From CBDCRK01 sp965220955 (GTDB lineage Bacteria; Desulfobacterota; Binatia; Bin18; CBDCRK01), in the NCBI GenBank assembly GCA_965220955.1, contig CBDCRK010000035.1, positions 1 to 64,000 on the forward strand: DNA of 64,000 bases. Reading direction: 5' to 3'. Numbering within the stretch: the stretch's first letter is position 1; the number at the start of each line of letters is the position of its first letter. The position numbers and the translations under genes were made by a program. Shown here piece by piece: positions 25,850-33,704 of this stretch. The notes under the pieces were generated by a model, which searched no databases, had not been told where the DNA came from, and saw only the letters and a program-made list of their open reading frames with translations.

Positions 25850-26797
25850 TTATCTGCGGGCAGCAAGCATTGCCTCCAGTGTCCGTTTCATTCCCTCTTC
25901 AAAGCCCACCTCAACTTCATACCCCAAAATCCGTCTTGCTTCAGAGAGATCGGCAAGCGTGCGGCGAACGTCCCCCTTACGGGTTGGAGCGTAATATACC
26001 TTGAGTTCTTTCCCTAGAAGACGGGCAATAGTGTCCTTGATGTCCAGGACTGAATAAGCATAGCCACAGGCGACATTAACTACTTCACCCGCAAGACGAG
26101 AAGCCTGTGCAGCAAGCAGATTGGCCCGCACCACATTACTAATGTAGGTAAAGTCACGCGACTGTAACCCATCCCCGTGAATCTCAAGCGGCTCTCCATT
26201 AAGTGCCGCTTGAACAAACTTAGGCACCACTGCTGCATACTGGGAGGCAGGGTCCTGACGGGGCCCAAACACATTAAAATAGCGCAAACTTATGTTTTCA
26301 AGGCCATAGAGAAGGCTGAACACCCGGCAGTAATGCTCACCCGCCAGCTTTGAGACCGCATAGGGCGAAATAGGCATGGGGAACTGCTCCTCTTTTTTGG
26401 GAAGTTCAGGAGATTCTCCATAGACAGAGGAAGAAGAAGCCGACACCACCCTTTTCACTTCGCAATCACATGCCGCCAAGAGTATATTTAACGTTCCCTG
26501 AACATTGACCGTATTAGTCGCCGAAGGATCGTCTACAGAGCGAGGCACAGAACGTAAGGCTGCCTGGTGAAGAACGATATCCATGTCTTGACAGGCGCTG
26601 CGGCATACCTCTATATCACGGAGGTCTCCCTCAAGAAGGTTATAGCTTTCAGAGGGCAACTGCTTAACAAAGGCAAGGTTTTCTCTTCTGCCCGTGGCAA
26701 AATTATCCAACACCCGGACAAAATGGCCCTCTGCAAGTAGGGCCTGCACAATATGTGAACCAATGAATCCAGCGCCACCAGTGACTAAATATTTCAC
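25850..26797 (-). CDS. NAD-dependent nucleotide-sugar 4-epimerase
   Basis: The 315-residue extended SDR protein has TGGAGFIGSHI as nucleotide motif, LHQAALRSVPRSVDDP, the catalytic SSSSVYGE and YAVSK (Tyr-x-x-x-Lys), and the FNVFGPRQDP sugar-binding block. It resembles the UDP-GlcNAc/UDP-glucose 4-epimerase group (WbpP/GalE-like) that feeds polysaccharide synthesis. The exact sugar is not determinable. It stands alone between dacA and the merR-ihfA pair. Confidence 0.88.
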   Translation of the reverse strand: MKYLVTGGAGFIGSHIVQALLAEGHFVRVLDNFATGRRENLAFVKQLPSESYNLLEGDLRDIEVCRSACQDMDIVLHQAALRSVPRSVDDPSATNTVNVQGTLNILLAACDCEVKRVVSASSSSVYGESPELPKKEEQFPMPISPYAVSKLAGEHYCRVFSLLYGLENISLRYFNVFGPRQDPASQYAAVVPKFVQAALNGEPLEIHGDGLQSRDFTYISNVVRANLLAAQASRLAGEVVNVACGYAYSVLDIKDTIARLLGKELKVYYAPTRKGDVRRTLADLSEARRILGYEVEVGFEEGMKRTLEAMLAARR

Positions 26798-26808
26798 AGC
26801 TTTTACCG

Positions 26809-26909
26809 TATGCTACCACAACGAACCAAGGCGGGTCAACGAGCTGAGATCCAATACTTCCCCTAACCCATTAAAATCTCCTTTATTGTTGGGATGTTGT
26901 GGTAGCATA
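26809..26909. repeat. perfect 14-bp inverted repeat flanking 73 bases
   Basis: TATGCTACCACAAC at 26809-26822 and its exact complement at 26896-26909. It lies in a 212-base intergenic region with no ORF. It could be a small non-autonomous element or a structured RNA. Confidence 0.7.
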
Positions 26910-27009
26910 GTCCTCCCAGCTGTAGTTGAATATAATATTTATTTGGCAACCATCTAAGTCTATAGGTTTGGCCTGCAAGCAGGGAAGAAACTGAGAAAGA
27001 AGGAAGCCG

Positions 27010-27381
27010 TTATTTTCCTGTACCGTTGAGCAACTCTCGGAGGGAAATGATCTCTTGCTTTATTGTGATCAATTTCCTTCTATACAACTCTTCCGTTACA
27101 GGGGGCAGGAGAGGCTGATCGGGCTCCTCTTTATGGGTTTCCTTAAGTCGCTTTTTGGCACCAGCGATGGTGTATCCTTCACCATAGAGGAGATGTTTGA
27201 TTTCCAAGAGCATTTCTACATCTCGGCGGCGGTAGAGGCGATGACGGGAGGGAGTCTTACCAGGCTTGACCACACTGAACTCGGTTTCCCAGTAGCGTAG
27301 CACATAAGGTTTGACACCGACGATCTTGGCTACCTCGCCAATCTTGAAATAGAGCTTGTCGGGAAGCTCTGCTTGGATCAC
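27010..27381 (-). CDS. MerR-family transcriptional regulator
   Basis: The 123-residue protein has a winged-helix MerR domain at residues 10-80: YFKIGEVAKIVGVKPYVLRY, then WETEF, RLYRRRDVEMLLEIKHLL. A short helical tail follows and no effector domain is seen. Its place just after ihfA is the common order in deltaproteobacteria-like genomes, where such a regulator follows the thrS-infC-rpmI-rplT-pheST-ihfA block. GTG 27381 lies 14 bases after the ihfA stop. Confidence 0.88.
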   Translation of the reverse strand: MIQAELPDKLYFKIGEVAKIVGVKPYVLRYWETEFSVVKPGKTPSRHRLYRRRDVEMLLEIKHLLYGEGYTIAGAKKRLKETHKEEPDQPLLPPVTEELYRRKLITIKQEIISLRELLNGTGK

Positions 27382-27394
27382 AGCACTGGCCTGA

Positions 27395-27673
27395 TTACTG
27401 GGTATTGATTACTTTCTTGAGCACAGGACTGGGTTTGAATGTGAGCACCCGGCGTTCTGAAATAACAATTTCCTGGCCGGTCTGGGGATTGCGGCCCTTG
27501 CGGGAACGCTTAACATTAACCACAAAATTGCCAAAGCCCGAGATCTTCACCTTCTCGCCCTGCTCAAGGTGGAGCTTAATGATTTCAAAGATGGACTCTA
27601 CCACATCGGTCGCCTCTTTCTTGGAAAAGCCGACCTTCTCATAGATCCGTTCCACAATGTCTGCTTTGGTCAT
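27395..27673 (-). CDS. ihfA: integration host factor alpha subunit
   Basis: The 92-residue HU/IHF-fold protein has MTKADIVERIYEKVGFSKKE, GEKVKISGFGNFVV, and the DNA-bending arm RKGRNPQTGQEIVI. The ihfA assignment rests on position after the pheT locus and on sequence. ATG 27673 is preferred over 27682 because GGGAGTGG stands upstream and the family starts at MTKAD. It bends DNA as a heterodimer with IhfB. Confidence 0.9.
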   Translation of the reverse strand: MTKADIVERIYEKVGFSKKEATDVVESIFEIIKLHLEQGEKVKISGFGNFVVNVKRSRKGRNPQTGQEIVISERRVLTFKPSPVLKKVINTQ

Positions 27674-27719
27674 GCAATCCACTCCCTAGAAGAATCGCAC
27701 TCTATCTTAGGTTCGAGAC

Positions 27720-28480
27720 TTAACCCCCCTTATACGGAAGAGATCCAATCTATACGCATGCAGTTCGTTGACCTCTACGTCCGTTAGTGTACGATCTTCC
27801 GCCTGGTACGAGATGGAAAAGCAGAACCTTATTTTATGCGGGAATCTAGCTTCCGTAATAACAATCAAAGATATACACCGCACTAATAGGGAACACACCG
27901 CAGGCTTTCACCGTATCGATAAGATTTTAGGTGGGGATATCTTCATCTACTACGACCGCCACATCACGCACAACCGCAGGAAACTGAGGGAGCGGCTGAA
28001 AGCGGTTAACAAAGCGAACATAGTAGAGCAGGATGGGGAAGTCAAGCTCAAACACCCCGGCATCCCCCAGCAGGGCTAATCCCTTGTACACATTGGGAGG
28101 CAGGGCACCAACTATACGGATCCCTTCTCCTACCGTCTCTACATCAGTCGCTTTACCTATGGGAGAAAGCTCGCTTTAGGGTGGTGTTCCCATTTTACTC
28201 TGTCTGCTCACCCTGGATGATCAAACAGCTTCTCAAGAACACTTGTTGTTTTAAGTCGCTAAAGTCTACCCAACCCTCTAGGCGAGGAAGCCTAGCAACC
28301 AATCCGGGACCACAGAACTCTGACCAGATACAGCTTTTTCTACCTCTGGCCATCTTCCCCCTGGGACAACCTTGCCTAGCTCAAACGCTGATATCCCCCC
28401 TTACTACCGGCAATGCTCCTATCTTGCCTTCTGCCTGGCATTCCTCAAGGCCAGGCAATACCTCTTTTCGGACACGCATA
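27720..28480 (-). pseudogene. pheT: pheS-pheT remnant (phenylalanyl-tRNA synthetase)
   Basis: Between rplT and ihfA, where pheS and pheT normally lie, only scraps remain. Near 28480 the minus strand reads DELMRVRKEVLPGLEECQ, resembling a pheS N-terminus. From about 28270, in shifting frames, it reads WVDFSDLK, VGEGIRIVGALPPNVYKG, DAGVFELDFPILL and then FPAVVRDVAVVVDEDIP. Next come IFDCYYGS and AEDRTLTDVEVN, the C-terminal ferredoxin-fold anticodon-binding domain of PheT. Several stops and frame changes occur. About 3.4 kb of coding sequence has shrunk to 0.8 kb. A working pheST must exist elsewhere. Confidence 0.8.
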
Positions 28481-28512
28481 AGTTCATCTACAGGAGAAAA
28501 GCACCAAGTAAG

Positions 28513-28878
28513 TTATGCCGCAGTCGCTAGGTGACTTTTCGCTACCTCAACAACCGCACTAAAGGCCTGAGGATCCTGCATCGCCAAGTCAGCTAGGACT
28601 TTACGGTCTACCCCTACCTTTGCCTGGGTAAGCCCGTGGATTAGCTGGCCATAACTCAGGCCATTTAGGCGAGCAGCCGCATTGATGCGTATGATCCAGA
28701 GCTGGCGAAAGTTACGCTTCTTTACTCGGCGGTCACGGTACGAATATGCAAGCCCACGTTCTACTGTCTCCCGCGCCTGTCGGTACTGTCTGCGCCGACC
28801 CCCAGTATATCCTTTGGCCAGCTTCATGATCTTCTTTCTGCGCTGGCGCGCCTTGGTACCCCTCTTCACCCGTGGCAT
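28513..28878 (-). CDS. rplT: 50S ribosomal protein L20
   Basis: The 121-residue protein begins MPRVKRGTKARQRRKKIMKL and has the typical GGRRRQYRQARE and RRVKKRNFRQLWI blocks. It binds 23S rRNA early in assembly and, in many bacteria, represses its own operon. It lies downstream of rpmI after 225 bases with no gene. Confidence 0.98.
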   Translation of the reverse strand: MPRVKRGTKARQRRKKIMKLAKGYTGGRRRQYRQARETVERGLAYSYRDRRVKKRNFRQLWIIRINAAARLNGLSYGQLIHGLTQAKVGVDRKVLADLAMQDPQAFSAVVEVAKSHLATAA

Positions 28879-29103
28879 GGTTCCTCCCTAGCAAACGTTG
28901 CAAGCAAAGCTCGCCATATGATTCTTTGCCTAAATCAGAGATCAGCAGTTAGCTTCTAACACAAGGACAAGAGAATCATGGCAACGCAGTAACTGTCCCC
29001 AAATCTCCATGCCCAAACCAAAGTTTCCTCCTGATCCTTATCTTGACCCCATTTCAGAGTTGAGTCTGACAGCCGACTACTATCCACTGAGAGCCTACTT
29101 TGC

Positions 29104-29301
29104 TCATAAGTAAGGAATGAGCTTCTTAATGTTGCGCGTGTTCGCAGGAGAGACAAGCGCAGGTTGTCGCAGCCGTCGTTTCCGCTTGCGGGTTTTAGTG
29201 GAAAGGATATGACGCAAGAACGCCTGACGCCGGCGCACCTTCCCTGTAGCCGTGACCTTAAATCGTTTTGCCGCTCCCCTATGGGTTTTCAGCTTTGGCA
29301 T
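29104..29301 (-). CDS. rpmI: 50S ribosomal protein L35
   Basis: The 65-residue protein begins MPKLKTHRGAAKRFKVT and contains HILSTKTRKRKRRLR. ATG 29301 is the family start; the frame is open to 29325. Its first 23 bases overlap the end of infC. Confidence 0.97.
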   Translation of the reverse strand: MPKLKTHRGAAKRFKVTATGKVRRRQAFLRHILSTKTRKRKRRLRQPALVSPANTRNIKKLIPYL

Positions 29302-29839
29302 CTCCTCTTTTCCCCCCTCCGGCACTACCCGGAACGATCATCATTGACATCTTGCGTCCCTCAAGGCGGGGTTCTCCTTCACTCTGGGCAAGGTCCTGCA
29401 CCTTCTCATATATCTTTTCCAGCATTTCTTTCCCTAGCTCCGGATGCACAATCTCACGACCACGAAAGAAGACTGACATTCTTACCCTCTGTCCCCTTTC
29501 GAGGAAACGACGGATATGGCTGACTTTAAAATCTACGTCATGCACATCGGTGCGCGAGCCAACCTTGACTTCCTTGACCGTAACCACAGTTTGCTTGCGC
29601 CTTGATTCGTGCGCCTTTTTTTTCTCCAGGTAGCGAAACTTGCCATTGTCCATGACCCGGCATACCGGCGGTGTCGCCGTAGGGGAGACCTCTACTAGGT
29701 CAAGCTCCTTCCCCTCAGCAATACGTAGGGCTTCACCAAGCGGAAAAACCCCGAGCTGATTGTTATCGGTGTCGATGACCCGGACCTCTCGAGCCCGGAT
29801 CTGCTGGTTGATACGGGCACTTGCCGATTTTTTATCTAT
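29279..29839 (-). CDS. infC: translation initiation factor IF-3, ATA start codon
   Basis: The 186-residue protein begins with the IF-3 N-domain (ARINQQIRAREVRVID) and the VCRVMDNGKFRYLEKKKAHE linker. The C-domain follows (HIRRFLERGQRVRMSVFFRGRE). No ATG, GTG or TTG opens the frame at the right place. An ATA at 29837-29839 stands 5 bases after a perfect AGGAGGT box, and infC is the classic gene using rare starts (ATT, ATC or ATA) so that IF-3 can repress itself. The ATA overlaps the thrS stop TAG by two bases, giving translational coupling. Confidence 0.93.
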   Translation of the reverse strand: MDKKSASARINQQIRAREVRVIDTDNNQLGVFPLGEALRIAEGKELDLVEVSPTATPPVCRVMDNGKFRYLEKKKAHESRRKQTVVTVKEVKVGSRTDVHDVDFKVSHIRRFLERGQRVRMSVFFRGREIVHPELGKEMLEKIYEKVQDLAQSEGEPRLEGRKMSMMIVPGSAGGGKRGDAKAENP

Positions 29840-31764
29840 GACTCACCTCCTAGAGCGCTCTCTTGGGTAAGTTGCTCGATGAACGCCGTGACCGAGAGCG
29901 GATCGATTTTTCCTCCCCGGCGCGAGCGCGGCGCCACGGTGGCGGTGCTCACCTCTTTATCGCCAATAACCACAACATACGGAACCTTCTGCACCTCTGC
30001 CTCACGAATCTTGTAGCCGAGTTTCTCGTTACGTACATCTAGCTCCGGGCGTAGTCCCGCAGCCAGCATCTGTTCATGCACTTCACAAGCATACTCTTGT
30101 TGTCGATCTGCAACCGTAAGGATTCTCACCTGTACCGGGGCCAGCCACAACGGAAAATCCCCACCGCAGTGCTCGATAAGAATACCCATAAATCGTTCAA
30201 GAGAGCCTAGAATGGCGCGGTGGATCATTACTGGCCGAGCCTCGTTGCCCTGAGGCGTTACATAGCTGAGATCAAAGCGCTCTGGCATAGAGTAATCGAG
30301 CTGGATTGTTCCTAGCTGCCACTCACGCTGCAAGATGTCACGGATAATAAAGTCAATCTTTGGGCCATAGAAGGCACCTTCGCCAGGGTTCAGTCGATAC
30401 TCAACACTGTTGGTTGTAAGCGCCGCAGCAAGGGCAGTCTCAGCTTGATCCCAGGTCGCGTCATTACCGAGTCGCTTAGGCGGCCGGGTAGAAAGATCCA
30501 CCTGCATCTCATGAAAGCCAAGGGTTTGGTACACCTCGTGCACCAGGCGTAGCACGGCTGTCACCTCAGCTTCGATCTGATCGGGAGAGCAGAAGATGTG
30601 AGCATCATCCTGAGAGAAAGAGCGTACCCGAGTCAAACCCGAAAGGACGCCCGAGCGTTCAAAACGATGGAGGCGAGCAAAGTCTGCATAACGCAAGGGC
30701 AGATCACGGTAAGAGCGCTTTTTGGCCGAGTAGAAATAGGTGTGACCAGGACAATTCATCGGCTTCACACCAAACTCCCGCCCCTCAATCTCGGTAAAAA
30801 ACATGTTCTCTTTATAGTTCTCATAGTGACCGGAGCGATGCCACAGCTCAACATCAAAGATCTGCGGCGAGATCACCTCTTCGTAACCATAGCGTTGGTA
30901 GAGGCTGCGCATATAAGCGATCAGCCGGTTATATATAAAAGCCCCTTTGGGATGAAAAAAAGGGCTACCCGGAGCAATAGGATCAAAGCTAAAGAGGTTC
31001 AACTCCTTGCCTAGACGGCGATGGTCGCGTCGCTTGGCCTCCTCTAGCAAATACAGATGCTGCTCAAGATCCTCCATGGTGGCAAAGGCAAGGCCATAAA
31101 TGCGCTGGAGCATCTTGTTGTGCTCATCGGAACGCCAGTACGACCCCGAAATCTCCGTGAGCTTAAAGGCCATGATCTGACGCGTGTTCTGGACGTGGGG
31201 ACCACGGCAGAGATCGACGAAGTCCCCATGACGGAAAAGAGTAATCTCCTCTCCCTCAGGAATGTCGTCAATCCGGGATACCTTGAGATGCTCCCCCATC
31301 TTCCTAAAAAGTTGTCGTGCCTCCTCGCGAGTTACCACCTCGCGCCGAAAGGGCTCTCCGGCCTGAATGATTTGACGCATCTCCGCCTCGATACGTTCAA
31401 GGTCCTCGGGGCGGAAAGGGGTTGGGGTATCAAAGTCGTATTGGAACTTCTCAGAGTGGTCAGTCCGTCCAACGTCGATCTGGACACTAGGCCAAAGCCG
31501 CTTGACTGCGTCAGCCATTACATGCTCTGCCGAGTGCCGAATTACCTCTCCCCCATCTGGATCTCGTGTTGTGATAATGCGAAACTGCCCTCCCTGATAA
31601 AGAGGTCCCCGAAGGTCAATCCACTTGCCTTCCAGCTTTCCGGCAAGCGCCTCCTGTGCCGATTGCGGGCCAATACGCTGAGCGACCTCGAGGGGCGTCG
31701 CACCCTTGGGCATATGCACCCGGCTTCCGTCCGGTAACTCTAGCTCGATCTCGGTTTCGATCAT
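29836..31764 (-). CDS. thrS: threonyl-tRNA synthetase
   Basis: The 642-residue protein has the N-terminal TGS domain, the editing domain with HSAEHVMADAV and the second-half CRGPH motif, and the class II core (motif 2 FARLHRFERSGVLSGLTRVRSF less a few residues, with the zinc Cys in MNCPGH). The anticodon-binding domain (LAPVQVRILTV) closes it. ATG 31764 is chosen; TTG 31776 is open upstream but less likely. No strong ribosome site is visible. It is the first gene of the thrS-infC-rpmI-rplT block. Confidence 0.96.
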   Translation of the reverse strand: MIETEIELELPDGSRVHMPKGATPLEVAQRIGPQSAQEALAGKLEGKWIDLRGPLYQGGQFRIITTRDPDGGEVIRHSAEHVMADAVKRLWPSVQIDVGRTDHSEKFQYDFDTPTPFRPEDLERIEAEMRQIIQAGEPFRREVVTREEARQLFRKMGEHLKVSRIDDIPEGEEITLFRHGDFVDLCRGPHVQNTRQIMAFKLTEISGSYWRSDEHNKMLQRIYGLAFATMEDLEQHLYLLEEAKRRDHRRLGKELNLFSFDPIAPGSPFFHPKGAFIYNRLIAYMRSLYQRYGYEEVISPQIFDVELWHRSGHYENYKENMFFTEIEGREFGVKPMNCPGHTYFYSAKKRSYRDLPLRYADFARLHRFERSGVLSGLTRVRSFSQDDAHIFCSPDQIEAEVTAVLRLVHEVYQTLGFHEMQVDLSTRPPKRLGNDATWDQAETALAAALTTNSVEYRLNPGEGAFYGPKIDFIIRDILQREWQLGTIQLDYSMPERFDLSYVTPQGNEARPVMIHRAILGSLERFMGILIEHCGGDFPLWLAPVQVRILTVADRQQEYACEVHEQMLAAGLRPELDVRNEKLGYKIREAEVQKVPYVVVIGDKEVSTATVAPRSRRGGKIDPLSVTAFIEQLTQESALGGES

Positions 31765-31800
31765 CGGTTCAAGCAAATCAAACTGGTTAGGGTGGAATAA

Positions 31801-31829
31801 AAAAAGGCATCGTACAATGATGCCTTTTT
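31801..31829 (-). terminator. intrinsic terminator between tRNA-Val and thrS
   Basis: AAAAAGGCATC and GATGCCTTTTT form an 11-bp stem with a 7-base loop. On the minus strand it is followed by more T residues, and the A-rich flank makes it bidirectional in form. It lies about 40 bases upstream of the thrS start, so it ends the tRNA transcript or acts as an attenuator in the thrS leader. Confidence 0.75.
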
Positions 31830-31939
31830 AGGCTGTTAGGCGAGCAGGGTTTTAGGATGCCAGAAGATAGGAGTGAAGGCCCACAATCGGATTTACCCGC
31901 CACTCTAACTGCTAGCCAACCCACTTATCTGCCAGCACA

Positions 31940-32011
31940 TAGGCACGGGCGGGATTGAACCGCCGACCTCTTCCGCGTCAAGGAAGCGCTCTCCCACTGA
32001 GCTACGTGCCT
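31940..32011 (-). tRNA. tRNA-Val (GAC)
   Basis: The cloverleaf folds with acceptor AGGCACG/CGTGCCT, D-arm AGCTCAGTGGGAGAGC, anticodon stem CTTCC/GGAAG around TTGACGC giving anticodon GAC, and T-arm GGCGG/CCGCC. The discriminator is A. CCA is not encoded. Confidence 0.95.
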
Positions 32012-32040
32012 GAATCTCAAATTATCAAACTCCCAGCCAG

Positions 32041-32099
32041 TAGGCTTGAGGCGGGAAGAAACGGCTTTCCTATCGCTTCTTCTTCCTGCCTCAAGCCTA
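32041..32099. repeat. 20-bp long-stem inverted repeat
   Basis: The arms 32041-32060 (TAGGCTTGAGGCGGGAAGAA) and 32080-32099 pair over 20 positions with a single G-T wobble. No T tract follows on either strand. It lies between rplI and tRNA-Val. It may be an RNA processing stem, a terminator of unusual form or a relic element. Confidence 0.7.
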
Positions 32100-32174
32100 T
32101 TCTTTGTCTGAAATGTCCGTACCAATTTTCCCTAGCAGTGTCAAGGCAATGGCAGGACGAAGTCAGCTTCGTCT

Positions 32175-32621
32175 CTATTCCTCCCTCACCACCCGCACGG
32201 TAACGGTACCACGCAGCTCGGGACCAAGGTGGACAGAGACGGAATACTCACCTAGTTGCTTGATGGGTTCCTCTAAGAGGATCTGGCGACGATTTATGTT
32301 GACTCCCTGCTCTTGTAAGGCGCGCTCAAGGTCAATGTTAGTAACCGACCCAAAGAGTCGTTCTTCCTCTCCTGCCCGGGCAGCAATAACCAGGGTGATC
32401 GCAGATAACTGTTCGACAAACGATTGGGCTTGGCGCTTCTCCTTTTCTTTTTTTGCTGCCATCACCTGCTTGTGATGCTCAAGTATCTTAAGGTTGCGGC
32501 GACTGGCCTCAAGCGCAAGCCTACGGGGCAGGAGATAGTTACGGGCATATCCATTCCGCACTTTTACAATATCACCGATATACCCCAGATTGGGAACGTC
32601 TTCTTGTAGAATAATCTCCAT
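32175..32621 (-). CDS. rplI: 50S ribosomal protein L9
   Basis: The 148-residue protein begins MEIILQEDVPNLGYIGDIV and has the VRNGYARNYLLPRRLAL N-domain, a central helix rich in Lys and Glu, and the C-domain with GSVTNIDLERALQEQG. ATG 32621 is the family start. It follows rpsR after 19 bases. Confidence 0.97.
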   Translation of the reverse strand: MEIILQEDVPNLGYIGDIVKVRNGYARNYLLPRRLALEASRRNLKILEHHKQVMAAKKEKEKRQAQSFVEQLSAITLVIAARAGEEERLFGSVTNIDLERALQEQGVNINRRQILLEEPIKQLGEYSVSVHLGPELRGTVTVRVVREE

Positions 32622-32640
32622 ATTCCCTCTGTCTTCGGTC

Positions 32641-32931
32641 TCAAACTCGCACTGCAATGTACGGAAGCAAGGACGCCGTGCGCGCCCGTTTAATAGCAGT
32701 CGTCAACTTGCGCTGATGTCTTGCACATGTGCCGGTAATGCGGCTAGGCATAATTTTTCCTCGCTCGGTAATAAAATTCGACAACACCTGCAGTGCTTTG
32801 TAATCAATACTTACCCCTTTATCTGCACAGAAGCGGCACACTTTCCGCCGAAAGCGGCGACGAACAGGAAACTTGTCATCCGTCGTCTGGCCGCGTCGGG
32901 TGCTTCGCCTTCCTCTATCTCTGGATGCCAT
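32641..32931 (-). CDS. rpsR: 30S ribosomal protein S18
   Basis: The 96-residue protein has a basic N-terminal extension rich in Arg, then VCRFCADKGVSIDYKALQVL and ITGTCARHQRKLTTAIKRAR. The spaced cysteines suggest the zinc-binding form. ATG 32931 is preferred; the frame is open to 32976. Confidence 0.95.
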   Translation of the reverse strand: MASRDRGRRSTRRGQTTDDKFPVRRRFRRKVCRFCADKGVSIDYKALQVLSNFITERGKIMPSRITGTCARHQRKLTTAIKRARTASLLPYIAVRV

Positions 32932-33071
32932 ATCTTGTGTCCTCAATCTCCTCTGGCTCAGTTGCCTACTTTGCAATCTTTGCTAGCCAACCAACGCTCT
33001 GTTTAGTCCCGGCTCGGGACTGGGTCCACTTGGTTTGGCCTCGCTGACTAATACCCCACTTAGCCATATTT

Positions 33072-33581
33072 TTATACCTCAGACTCCTGCGGGGCCGGGC
33101 TCGGCTGTAGCTCTGCCTCTGACTCAGCCCTTTTCTCTTCCATGGCAGGAACCGCGGCAGGAACCGCCTGGACCTCAGTTTCCCTCTGGCCCACCTCAGA
33201 CTCCTGCGGGGCCGGGCTCGGCTGTAGCTCTGCCTCTGACTCAGCCCTTTTCTCTTCCACGGTAGGAACTGCCTGGACCCCAGCTCTCCTTTGGCCTGCC
33301 TCTATTTTGACTGACATAAACCGTAGTACATTCTCACTGAGCTTGAGGTTGCGTTCTAACTCAGAGAGCCCCTGTGGCTCGGCCTCATGCTCCAGCCGGA
33401 TGTAATAGCCACGGCGCTGTTTACGAATACGATGGCTCAAATCCCGTGCTCCCCACTTGTCCACCTGCCTTACCTGCCCTTTCATTCCTTCTACAATCCC
33501 CTGCATCCAAGTTATCAACTCTTCGATGCGGGTCTCCGTCAGCTCCGGGTGTAGAACGCATAGGGTTTCGTATTGACGCAT
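33072..33581 (-). CDS. rpsF: 30S ribosomal protein S6 with repeated C-terminal tail
   Basis: The first about 95 residues are S6: MRQYETLCVLHPELTETRI, DKWGARDLSHRIRKQ and RGYYIRLEHEAEP. The remaining about 70 residues are an acidic, Glu- and Pro-rich extension holding two copies of EEKRAESEAELQPSPAPQES with a 39-residue period. GGAGGG precedes ATG 33581. S6 binds 16S rRNA with S18, whose gene follows after 140 bases; the usual ssb between them is absent. Acidic tails also occur in E. coli S6, where glutamates are added after translation, but a tandem repeat is unusual. Confidence 0.95.
   Translation of the reverse strand: MRQYETLCVLHPELTETRIEELITWMQGIVEGMKGQVRQVDKWGARDLSHRIRKQRRGYYIRLEHEAEPQGLSELERNLKLSENVLRFMSVKIEAGQRRAGVQAVPTVEEKRAESEAELQPSPAPQESEVGQRETEVQAVPAAVPAMEEKRAESEAELQPSPAPQESEV
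33076..33260. repeat. 117-bp-period direct repeat in the rpsF tail
   Basis: The 68-base copies at 33076-33143 and 33193-33260 are almost identical. They encode the repeated acidic tail of S6, and the period keeps the frame. Confidence 0.9.
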
Positions 33582-33704
33582 ACTTCCCTCCACTAGCCTT
33601 CTTTTCTAGATATCACACCATAGGGCACATAACAACGCAAGCAACTAATATAAAACGCCGCTAGTCCGTATAATTAGCAGATAGCTACTCTCGCCTTCCC
33701 TCCA

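Noticed and set aside
31057..31737. Plus-strand ORF opposite thrS
   Set aside because: Antisense shadow of a conserved synthetase with no family features.
31765..31939. T-box riboswitch before thrS
   Set aside because: Only a plain terminator hairpin is present. No T-box consensus or specifier stem was found in the short leader.
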